DNA from: Amoebidium appalachense
Taxonomy: Eukaryota; Ichthyosporea
Assembly: GCA_963693365.1 (NCBI GenBank)
Contig: CAVNZM010000013.1
Location: forward strand, 1,550,001-1,614,000
Direction of reading: 5' to 3'
DNA length: 64,000 nt
Part shown: in pieces, positions 25,556 through 34,765 of the stretch
Numbering within the stretch: the first letter of the stretch is position 1
How the letters are laid out: every line of letters starts with the position of its first letter
The notes under the pieces: generated by a model
Told to the model about the DNA's origin: nothing
The model's database searches: none
What the model saw: the letters and a program-made list of their open reading frames with translations, nothing else
Position numbers and translations under genes: made by a program

Positions 25556-25750
25556 GGGGTTTACGCTGTTTACTCGAGGCAAAGAGAACCAGTCTCAGGT
25601 ATGGGGGGGGGGGTTTTGCTCGGAATATCCCCTCAGCGGTATATCATGATCACGTACATAGATGTCGGGTGGTGACTATATATCAGGGTTTACTTTCTCT
25701 ACGAGACACCATAAAGACTACAAGGAGAAATCAATTAGTTGGGGTTCCCC

Positions 25751-25752
<2 letters not shown>

Positions 25753-25806
<54 letters not shown>

Positions 25807-25838
25807 GGGCTCCCCTCGGGACACTCGGTATCAGCTGG

Positions 25839-25895
<57 letters not shown>

Positions 25896-25915
25896 GTGTG
25901 TGTGTGTGCGCGTGC
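25753..25915. repeat. LINE 3' UTR A-run and (CA)n
   Basis: On the + strand a T-run (25753-25802) and (TG)n (25840-25895). Homologous tracts sit at the same places in the truncated copy. Confidence 0.9.
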
Positions 25916-25916
25916 G

Positions 25917-28900
25917 CTATAATTTTGTAGTGATGTGTTTCTCAAGCCAATCAATACATCTAATAAACAGGTCGTAGTTACGCGTGTTTAGTATAAAATC
26001 AAGGATGTTGTAATTTACAGGTAGGCTATCTTTCTGGGTGTCTGTTGTGAATGTGACGTGTGTGTGTTGCGGTATTATGTGGTCTATCAAACTACATTTG
26101 GCGATACATGACCGGTTAAACTGGTGTGTGTGTGTGTTGTTTGGGCATGCAAATGATGCCACCTTATACTTATTAGATCTCCACTGTATAGCACGTGTAC
26201 AGTAAAAGCGTGGTAATTGATCAATAATACCATCAGCTAGAGAAAGACCAGTTCTACAGGAAGGTAATATGTATTTAGGTGTTATACACTTGCGAGTGCC
26301 ATATTTGGCAATATGGTTGAGGCGGTCAGTATATATAAAACGAGACATAAGGCTTAGTTTTTCAAGGTGTATGCTTTCATCGGGTCTAGTGTCGTTTGGT
26401 ATCTTTTTCCATTTGTTATATTGCGTGATTATCTTGTGATTGTGTACATGTTTAATAAGTAAGTGGCAGTCCAAAGTCACACACACACTATTGCGGGGTT
26501 TATTTGTATTTGTGCCCAGGGGAGAAGGGGGAGAGAGAGGGGAGGAAAGAGGGGAGAGGTGAGGAGGGGACAGGTCGGATAGAGAAGAGAGGGTGGGAGG
26601 GCAAATACTTCTTTAAGCGGCTTATGTGCTTATTGAATTTCAGCGCGAGATAGGATACTCTAGCAGCTATTGGGACCAGACCATATATCGAGAGCGTTAC
26701 AGGCCCAGGTTTACAACAGTTGTTAGATAGAAAGGAGGCAACTTCTGCTTCAAGGAAATTTGCCAAGGGTTTAAGCGCTCTAGTTCTCTCTTTCTTGATC
26801 CAAGCGGCGAGAAGGGGTAAACCATATTCACATGCCGGGAAGACAAAAGTGCGAATAAATGTAAGTCTAATAGAAGGATGGAGGGGTGTGTCTTTAAAAA
26901 TATTAGCCGAGAAGAAAGCTAACCGCTTACGAGCCAACTCTACCCTCTTTTCGACCATATGGGGAAACATAACACCAACAGAATCAACCGGAACACCAAG
27001 ATATTTGTATTCTGGAACTATAGGTACAGGTTTAGATGATAATGTAAATGTGTGTAAATTGTTAGCTATATCAGGTACAAGAACACCACATTTGTCTATG
27101 TTAAGGATCATAAGGTTTGCCTTGCACCACTCTGACACTACATCGAACAATCTTTGCAGGCGTCTAGGGGTACGGGCAAGGAGGGACAGATCATCAGCAT
27201 AGAGAAGTGCAGGCGGAAAGTTATTAATAGGGTCATCGTTTTCGGCGTAAATCTTGACAGCCAAATCATCTATAAATAGGTTAAACAAAAAGGGGCTAAG
27301 CAATGAGCCCTGCAAGAGACCTCTAGTACGAGCAAAACCATATGAAAGATGCCCATTAACCACAGCTCTACCATAGGTTTGAGACAAGAGTGCTTCTAAC
27401 AGAACACCAATGCAGTGTGGTACACCCCGTGCAGCAAGCTTTTCCCATAGGAGACCAGGGGAGACAGAATCGTAAGCAGTTTTCCAATCAATAAAGCCAA
27501 CATATTGTGCACCAACTTGCATAGAATCGTGCAGTGCCATTATTTGAACATAACATGAATTGTTTTTACGAAAAGCGGATTGGCATGGGTGTATGTGAAG
27601 AATAGATTGAAACCTAGGGTGATGTGCAAATAACCTAAGTAAGCAAGCTTCAAAGAATCTACGAACAACCTGGGTTAGTGTAATGGGGCGAAAGGATGAT
27701 ATGGGGCCCTCAGAGTCCTTCTTAACTATGGGGATCACTAAGGTATCTAACCAAGATGACGGGACATGTCCACATTTAACACACCAAGAAAAGAGAGAGC
27801 TTAACATGATAGTAAGATCAGGTTTAATAGCACGATCACTTTCCTTTTGTGGGTAGGAGGGAACAAGGATTTTAAGAAACCCAGCAGGGAGTCCATCAGG
27901 TCCACAAGACTTACTAGAGCTATAACTAGATATCACAGACCATATGGCATCGGGACTGAAAAAGGGGAGGATCGATTCTATGGGGATAGATGGGTCTACA
28001 GGCCACACAATAGGTTTCTGAGCGGGGGTCCTATCTTTAAACAGTTCCGAGAAATACTTATCAGAGTCTATGAGGGGGTCTCCAGTGGTATCACCAATAA
28101 TACGAGCAGGGGGGCCAAATCGATTCATACTAGCAAGCCGGCGCAAGCTTTCCTTTTGAGACAGGGGTTCACCTAGTCTAGCGGGAGTGGTGTTTGGTAA
28201 CAAGAGAGCATCGGGATATTCCTTCCTACCACCGCCAGCATAATCACCGAGATCTATCAAATCATCAACAATAAAGTTAGTGCATGTATCTAGTACGAGA
28301 TGTGAATCTGGCCTGGCTTGTGCAGATTCTAATAGGCGCATATATATAGGGTGTTTCGTAGCATAGCATACACATACATCAACTCTACCCCACTGTGACT
28401 TAAGCTGGGATAGACGGAGGCGAAAGGTGGGAGGGGGAGGGGGGGAGCAGATCAAGGGAGATCTTAGGTAGGAAAAGGATAGGAGAGTGGTCAGATGACC
28501 TAGAGAGGTTAGGAGGGAGAGAGAGTTTTGACATGGTTGATGGCCAAAAGGCCACTCCCCAGTCGGTGTTGTGGGCATGGGATATTTGAGGGAACCGCAA
28601 AGTGTGACTTTGGACATACCTTGCTAAAGGGATAGCACGCTCCGGGGGCTTAGATGGGTACCCGACACTCACTTGCAGTGTGTCTGTGTGGTGGAGTCGC
28701 GTGTTAAAATCACCTAAAATAACAGTGGACATTGGTAACTGTGACAACTCGTGAGTCAATTCGACAACCGACATAGATGGTGGGTAATATACAAAAGTAA
28801 AAACATTAGAAAGAAACTCTATAGAAACCGAGAATTCCGTTTTTGCTACCGGTTTGCACTTCACTCTCACGTGTGGTGCGGCAAGTACAATAATGCCTCG

Positions 28901-29113
28901 GTTTTTCGCGTAACCGGGGTGTGTGGATGTGTCGACCAATGTAGAGTTGAATTTGTGGTGGTTTTTAAACTGTGTTTCGCAAATCACTGTAAACGTGTGG
29001 TTGTTTGTCTGTTGTTGTATGTAGCTGATTTTATCGTCGAGTGTCCCGGGGGGGAGGCCCTTTTGGGGGCCCAGTGTCCGAGCATTCCAGAAGAAGAAGG
29101 ATAAATTAGGCAT
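25917..29113 (-). pseudogene. LINE ORF2: endonuclease-reverse transcriptase (frameshifted)
   Basis: It starts at ATG 29113, overlapping the ORF1 stop as ATGCCTAA. Frame 1 (29113-28400) is an APE-like endonuclease with WNARTL, CETQF, GDFNTR and SDHSPI, which supply the metal-binding Asn/Glu and the catalytic Asp-Asn and Asp-His. A one-base shift in a C-rich tract near 28430-28445 moves to the frame 28617-26500. That frame holds the reverse transcriptase: FRPITL, FIDWKTAYDSV, GLLQGSLLSP, and YADD at about 27190-27200. A second shift near 26505-26520 leads to the C-terminal ~190 residues (26486-25917), which are colinear with the truncated copy where that junction is open. Frameshifts in homopolymer-like tracts could be real or sequencing errors. 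Confidence 0.85.
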
Positions 29114-30080
29114 CGGTTTGGTCCGACACCTGTGGGGTTGGTTCCCACTTGTCGCTTACGGGGTCGTATGCACGACCTTCCGCCAGCGCGAACAGTTCGC
29201 AGAAGAGCTCGATTTCCATCTCGCATCGGCGTTTGCGCTCGAGCAGTTTCTCACCAGAAAACATTGGTTCCTTCGTGTCCGTGTCTATCACGCTCGTAGC
29301 ATCGTTTTCCAACTTTGCGAGGAACTCTTTTGCCTTGCTGATGCGTACACGACAACGTGTGGCGCACGCATTCTTAGCAGACACTTTACGTTCTTTGTCT
29401 GCTTTCTGAATGTTTTCCGGCGCGCATGGGTCGTAGCTTGGGAGGTGGGTGAAGAAGCTTCCACACCCCTTTGTCGCGTCACGGATGAACGCACGGTTAT
29501 AGTCGCCCCGTACTGCTACTTCCAGCACATCGTATCCAATGAAGGACAGACAAAGGATGCGAGAGCACCGGAAGCCGAGAGCCTTGAAGATGGACCACAT
29601 GGCCCTGTGTGGGCGTCTGCCGTGCTTGACTTTGAAATACACCCTCTCGTATTTGGGTGGGATGTTGATGTTACCGTTTGCTTGGGTGTTCCCCTTAGCC
29701 GGCGGTTTGGGAGGGGAGTTGCGGCGGTACTCGTTGCCTGCAAGAATGCTGGCATATGTTTCCTTGGCAATTTGGCGGAGCTCGGGTGTTTTACGAGAGT
29801 TCGCATATTCTAGGAACTCTGCCGGGAGCTGTGCTTCCGGTCCTGTGTTGTTTTGTGTTGGGGTGGAAATGTCTCCGTCGCGAGATGTTTGCTCATGAGT
29901 TTTGGGGTTTTGCGATCCACTAATGTTTAGCTGGGCTGTGAGTGAATCAATGGTGAGCTTGAGTTGGGTATTTTCTGTTTGGAGTTTTTCTATCATGTTC
30001 TTGAGTGGTAACAGCTCATTTAGCTGTTTCTTAACGAGGGCAAGTTCTGCCAGTACTGTATCAACCGAAAGTTTCGGCAT
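29106..30080 (-). CDS. LINE ORF1 (324 aa, coiled-coil nucleic-acid-binding type)
   Basis: The frame is open further upstream, to 30236, but the target-site duplication places the element edge at 30196. The first in-frame ATG inside the element is therefore at 30080 (MPKLSVDTV). Residues ~5-50 form a heptad-rich coiled coil (LAELALVKKQLNELLPLKN..). A basic central part (FKVKHGRRPHRAMW) and an Arg/Lys-rich helical C-terminus follow. No CCHC knuckle is present. By position and architecture it is the RNA-binding ORF1 protein of a LINE. It ends TAA at 29106, within the ORF2 start, suggesting termination-reinitiation. Confidence 0.8.
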   Translation of the reverse strand: MPKLSVDTVLAELALVKKQLNELLPLKNMIEKLQTENTQLKLTIDSLTAQLNISGSQNPKTHEQTSRDGDISTPTQNNTGPEAQLPAEFLEYANSRKTPELRQIAKETYASILAGNEYRRNSPPKPPAKGNTQANGNINIPPKYERVYFKVKHGRRPHRAMWSIFKALGFRCSRILCLSFIGYDVLEVAVRGDYNRAFIRDATKGCGSFFTHLPSYDPCAPENIQKADKERKVSAKNACATRCRVRISKAKEFLAKLENDATSVIDTDTKEPMFSGEKLLERKRRCEMEIELFCELFALAEGRAYDPVSDKWEPTPQVSDQTDA

Positions 30081-30196
30081 GGTTGTTATTGTGTTTCTAC
30101 GGAGTGGTGTGGTGTTATTCTGAATGGGTAGTGTATTGTAAATAGGTGTTGCGCTTAGTCTAAGGCGATGTTTTTCTGGTTGTGCATCTGTGGTAG

Positions 30197-30209
30197 GTGA
30201 CATATATAC
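30197..30209. repeat. Target-site duplication, right copy (LINE 5' side)
   Basis: GTGACATATATAC. See the left copy at 25543. Confidence 0.85.
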
Positions 30210-30315
30210 TAAGCCCCGTGAACTGAAACATAACACAAACTGAAAAGATCTTACCTGAGGCTAATGTAGACACTACCTACTACATTCTGTTTATCATTGA
30301 ATACTATTTCGAAGG

Positions 30316-30442
30316 GTGTGTGTGTGTGTGTGGTGCGTATTTGTCGAACTTGTGTGTGTGCGTGTGTGTGCGTGTGATGTGGATTTGGTTTCGTGTGTCC
30401 GTCAGTAGTGTGTTTGTTTGCGTGTCAGTGCTGTGTGGAGCC

Positions 30443-30477
<35 letters not shown>

Positions 30478-30785
30478 ATATCGCCATATGGCGTGTGAGT
30501 GAGTGAGTGAGTGAGTGAGTGAGTGTGAGTGTGAGTGTGTGTGTGTCTGTGCGTGCGCACGCGTGTGTATGTGTGTGTTTGTGTGTGTGTGTGACTGTGT
30601 GTGTGTTCTTAGCGTGTGCCTTGTGAGTGTTTGTGTGAGCAGGTGCGTTCATGTGCCTGTGTGTGCACTCATACGTGTGTCTGTGCGCGTGCGCGCATAC
30701 GGTGTGTGTCTGTGCGTGTGCGCGTGTACCTGCATGCATGTGTGTGTGTGTGTGTGTGTTGGGGGGGGGGGGGGGGGGGGAGGAG
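30316..30785. repeat. (GT)n, (GAGT)n and G-run
   Basis: Imperfect TG repeats with a GAGT tract at 30495-30525, ending in a G-run at 30759-30780. The G-run marks the outer edge of the inverted acyl-CoA synthetase duplication. Confidence 0.9.
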
Positions 30786-30789
30786 CTCG

Positions 30790-32700
30790 AGGGGGGAGGG
30801 GTTGATCATGATTTTATTAACTGCATATTTATCCAGTGCGGTACCCACACAGGGACAAAATGGTTTAGACTGTCATCCTGTTGTACATCTATAATAAAAA
30901 CCGTCGTACATACAATGTACGAGCTGAGCTTTGTTCCAGCCAATCATTTTTCAGATTTAAAAGGCGTAAATTTAGATATGAATATCAGCGGCCTGAAAAA
31001 AAAAAAAGCAAAAAAATATTGCACTATTGGCCAGAGCATAAACAAGATTAGGCGGGATCAGACTATGCTCTTTTTCTCAGCGTTACTAATCAATGTGGGT
31101 TACCGCATTTACATACTAGTAAATGATAAAAGAAAAAAAAAGGAAAAATGAAAGTAACTCTACTTGTCATACGTGGCCGCGATCAGGTCGGCAAAGCGCC
31201 CGTAGATCTGTGCGCGCTGCAGCTTGAGCGAGGCCGTGACCAGGCCCGACTTGGGGGTCCACATGTCGGCCATGAGCACAATCTTCTGCGATATCTCGAA
31301 CCACGCCAGCCGCGCCTGCCTGCCCGTGCCCTCGATGCCCCCTAGCAAGTGCTTGACCACCGCCGCGTCTCCGCACACCTCCTCGCACGGCCTGTCCGTG
31401 TTGATCCCCGCCGCCGCCAGCTGCGCCAGAAGGGCAGGTTTCTGCGGCACCACGAGGGCAATGGCAAACGAGTGGGACGGGTCCGCGTGCCCACGCAGAT
31501 CTGCTCGACCCCGGGGGCAGCGGCCAGGGCGGCCTCGACCTTGCCCAGGGACACGTACTAGCAGGGCCTGCTGCAGCTTCACAAGGTCCTTCTTGCGGTC
31601 GATGATCTGCGGCGTGCCGTCACCGTGCACCATGCCAATGTCCCCCGTACGCGTGTGGAACCATGTCACCCCGTGCACGTCGGTCTTGAAGTCCTCGGCG
31701 GTCTTTTCCGGCAGCTTGTAGTAGCCCTGGGCCAGGCACGGCCCGGCAATGCAGATCTCGCCGCGTGCAGCCCCGATGTCCTTGTTGTTCTTGTCGGCCA
31801 CGCGGTAGCCGCCCTCCTCCCAGTCGATGAGCTTGTATTGCACGCACGTCTCAGGGATGCCCACGCGGCCGTAGACTCCCCGGGAAAAGACATCGCCGAC
31901 GGCGGCCATGGCGCAGGTCTCTGTCAGGCTGTAGCTGACCTGGATGACGGGGATGCCAAAGCACACGGTCATGAACCGCTGTGCGCCGGTGGACAGTGGG
32001 GCACCGCCTGACACCAGTCCCGAAGCTTCATGCGGCCACCCAGCGCCGCCTTGATCTTGTTGAAGACGAGGCGGTCCCAGAACCCAATCGTGACGCCGTT
32101 GAGGAGGCCCCCGTTGGCCTCAAAGGCCTTCCCCTCGGCGGCAAAACCCTTCCAGAACAACTTCTGCACGGTCGGGGAGGCGGCGTTGATCTTGCCGAGC
32201 ACCCCCTGACCGATGCGGTCGATGATGGTGGGCACACAGGCCATGTAGGTGGGCCGCAGCGTGGCAATGTCGCCCTTGGACCCCTGCTTGAGCCGTGGGG
32301 ACGTGGGTGGTCTTGGTCTCGTTCATGCCGTGCACCTGTGCCTCCTCACCCAGTGTGGCGTAGATGGTCACGACGGGGGAAGACATCTGGAAGGCGGCGT
32401 GGGCGGCAATCTGCCACTCTGCACACGTGTTCATGAGATGGTGAGCGTGGCTCCGGACGTGAGCCCGACGCGGCGAAGACCGCTGCCAAAGTTCTGCACA
32501 TGTGCATTCACCTGGGAGTAGGTCTGCAACTGATACTCGCCCAAAGCAAGCTTCTCGAGCTGCCTGCCGGTCTTTGTGTCGGTGACCATGTCGCCTTGGC
32601 TTTGCCGTTGCGTACAATGTAGTCGTTGCTCTCGTTGCTGACAAAAGCGGCGGTGGCGCACTGTCCCTTCATGTTGTGTGTTGGGGGAAAAAAAGCGAAA
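30790..32700 (-). repeat. Inverted segmental duplication, arm 1 (partner 48420-50810)
   Basis: It contains the broken acyl-CoA synthetase plus ~350 bp of 3' flank that matches 50481-50810 in inverse orientation. Examples are GCTGAGAAAA.AGCATA.TCTGATCCC, TTTATGCTCTG, and TACATTGTATGTACG in both. Arm 2 is on the + strand, about 16 kb away. Confidence 0.85.
31160..32672 (-). pseudogene. ACSL: Long-chain acyl-CoA synthetase pseudogene (copy 1)
   Basis: ATG 32672 to the stop at 31160. It is colinear with copy 2 (48454-50480) but lacks about 115 bp after residue ~26 and about 450 bp in the middle. The second deletion removes the AMP-binding loop (YTSGSTGMPKG in copy 2), which is indispensable for adenylate formation. 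Several small indels also change frame, for instance around 32030 (GRMK then LRDW) and 31490-31560. The C-terminal part from YSLTETCAM to the ATYDK end stays mostly readable. Relative to copy 2 it keeps a 32-bp piece (around 32060-32095, encoding ..TIGFWDRLVFN) that copy 2 has lost. It is non-functional as it stands. Confidence 0.9.
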
Positions 32701-33320
32701 CAAGTTAAATGCAACTGTGTGATTTTTTTTTTTTCCCCGTAATCGGATAGACCAACTTAGATTTATTAATTGAGAATCTCAATGTGTTTGCTTCGCTCTA
32801 AGGAGAATCAGCCAGCCGAACTGGCGAAATGAAGGGCTGAGTGATCGGCGGTCATATACCAAATCCTGCTTATAATGCTTAAAATCAATAATTTGAATAG
32901 AAAAGGGGTTTTGCTCCATTAATAAATAATTTGATAAACAAAGCGACAAGCAATTTTTGTATAAGCAACATGGGGTGTCTGGCGCCTATTTCTTAGCGAA
33001 AACAGGCAAAAACCATAATTTCATCATAGACGATCGACCTCGAGGCAAGGTGATAAGAGGCTATGCAAGACGGGTTTTGATAATTTTAGCGATGTAGGCG
33101 TTGTCGGAGCACCCCGACTGCTTACATGATTTTTGCGCGTCTTTTTATTTCCTAAAGTAAAATCGGGGCCTAACTGCTTTTGAGAGGCTGCCAGGGTCTG
33201 AGATTTTGGCCTGTCACCGCCTGAGCGGCCCTTAACTTGGCCCTTACTTTTGGCGCAACCAATCACAAGATTCGAATTGTTCCGGTGAGCCATATAAGGT
33301 TAGGCAGAATTTGAAAAAAA
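32673..33320. other. Unique spacer between ACSL copy 1 and the DIRS element
   Basis: No gene was found. The first ~60 bp are the diverged 5' flank shared with copy 2 (..ACACACAAC before ATG). The last bases (TTTGAAAAAAA) are the left integration flank of the DIRS element. Confidence 0.6.
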
Positions 33321-33596
33321 TGTACGTTTCATATGCGCAGCAGATGAAAGATGTTTCACGGATCACTTCGGGCGCAGGCAGCCGGGCGGCCCATGACGTC
33401 ACGGGCCGCGGCGCCAGGCGCAGCCGCAGCGGCGGCTGACATCGGTCTGGCGCAGCGCCTGACGTCAGGCGCCACCAGCGCCGGTATTTCCGGCGCAGCA
33501 CACTGCAGATGCAGGCCACCTTCGTTTTCGCCGTGTGCTGCACGTACGGTTTTTGTTAGCACGATTGCGTTTTCGGTGGCTAGCACACGGCGGCTC
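33321..33596 (+). repeat. DIRS split repeat A1
   Basis: 276 bp from TGTACGTTTC to CGGCTC. Nearly identical to A2 (38456-38737) except for a 6-bp insertion in A2. Contains several TGACGTCA-like palindromic motifs. Confidence 0.9.
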
Positions 33597-33600
33597 AAGT

Positions 33601-34765
33601 ATGGAAGTAGACCCAACAGACAATGGCCCTGCAGCACAGGCAGGGCAGGAGGCGCGCCCTCCTGTGCAGGACGGGCAGCAGCAGCAGCAGCAGCAGCCTA
33701 TTGCCCTGACCCCTGAGCTGGCAGCGACCATTCGCATGTTTGCTTCTGAGGTGGCCAACGCGACCCGTCAGGCCCTGCAGGCCAGCCCGGCCCCCCCTTC
33801 CCAGCAAGATCTTCTCCTGCGCGCCTTCCCCCACCTCGTCAACCTTGGCGGGGGCGGAACCGGTAGGAACCCCCCTGTCACGGGGCCCCCTGCCGCTGCG
33901 GCGGGGGCCGTGGATGCTGTAGAGCAACCCCCCGGCAACGCCAACAAGCGCCCCCGTGAGGAGGACCCTCAGGGCGGCGACATGATGCACCAGCTGCCTC
34001 CGCCGCCCAATGCCCTGCAACTGGCCGTTTGGGGGGCCAGCCAGCGCAGCCAGTCGAACCCACCCTGCCCCCACCTGTCCCCGGAGGTCCGGGGGGCTGC
34101 CATCTTCGAGCCTATGCAGCATTTCGCTTTACTCGACCTGCTGCCGCCCACGGGCTCTTCTGTCCACACGCAGCGCCAGCCGGTTTCCCTGCCTGGCCTG
34201 CCTGCTGGCACGGTTGTGCTGCAGACGCCTGGCACCCAGCGCCAGCCCGCCCTGTGCCCGGACCTGCAGACCTACCTGCGCTGCATCTTGCAGCTGCTAC
34301 GCCTACGCATCAACGCCAACGCCCCCGTCACGGCCCTGCTGGCCCACGCCGAGTTTGTGGCCACTGAGTTGGCACCCGAGTACCAGTGGGCTGCCATCAT
34401 GCGCTGGGAGGATGCACACCGCCGGTCGTGCGCTGCCTCTGGCCGCCCACTCGACGCACCCGACGCTGTGCAGCTGGCCGTGTCCCTGTCTGGTGCCCGC
34501 CTGCACCAGGCACCCACCGCTCCCCGCACACCCCGGCAGCCTGCCTCTGGGGGGGGCCACAGCCAGCCCTCGCGCCAGCCCGGCCCCTGCTGCGGATGAG
34601 ATATGCCGGGGCTTCAACACGGCCAAGGGCTGCACCAGGAAGGGACCCAACCCTTGCCGCTACAAGCACGCCTGCCTGAAGTGTGGCTCAGCGGCGCACG
34701 GCGCACACGCCTGCCCTCCCAACCCAGCCAACGGGGCGGGGGAAGGGGGGGCCAACCCGGCTTAG
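33601..34765 (+). CDS. DIRS ORF1 (gag-like, C-terminal zinc fingers, frameshifted)
   Basis: It starts at ATG 33601 just after A1. The first ~330 residues (Pro/Gln/Ala-rich, frame 1) contain a Gln tract and an NKRPREE basic patch. Around the G8 run at 34549-34556 the reading shifts by one base to a frame ending TAG 34763-34765. That frame carries a C-x8-C-x7-C-x3-H finger followed by CLKCGSAAHGAHAC, a CCHC-like knuckle. Staying in frame 1 instead reaches TGA at 34597. The zinc-finger frame is the convincing one, so the shift is either a homopolymer indel or programmed frameshifting. Its role by analogy is RNA binding or particle assembly. Confidence 0.75.

Larger units (their letters stand above)
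25556..30196 (-). mobile_element. Full-length LINE (non-LTR retrotransposon), 4.64 kb
   Basis: Read on the - strand: a short 5' UTR (about 116 nt), ORF1, then ORF2 with an APE-type endonuclease and a reverse transcriptase, then a 3' UTR containing (CA)n, C-type and A-rich tracts and a tail of ~190 bp ending GTAAACCCC. A perfect 13-bp target-site duplication flanks the element, so both ends are defined. ORF2 has two frameshifts, both in or beside C-rich tracts. A truncated copy lies at 7397-8931, and a 50-bp tail remnant at about 51581-51630. I do not assign a named clade. Confidence 0.9.

Noticed and set aside
29118-29898. 231- and 119-codon + frames over LINE ORF1
   Set aside because: Shadows of ORF1 on the opposite strand.
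30480-30530. Regularly spaced GAGT units, considered as a CRISPR-like array
   Set aside because: A plain tetranucleotide microsatellite with no spacers; the host is eukaryotic.
31148-32521. + strand frames of up to 165 codons over the acyl-CoA synthetase pseudogene
   Set aside because: Shadow frames of GC-rich coding sequence on the - strand.
33595-34679. Long antisense and third-frame ORFs in the DIRS coding region
   Set aside because: GC-rich shadow frames of the gag/pol ORFs.
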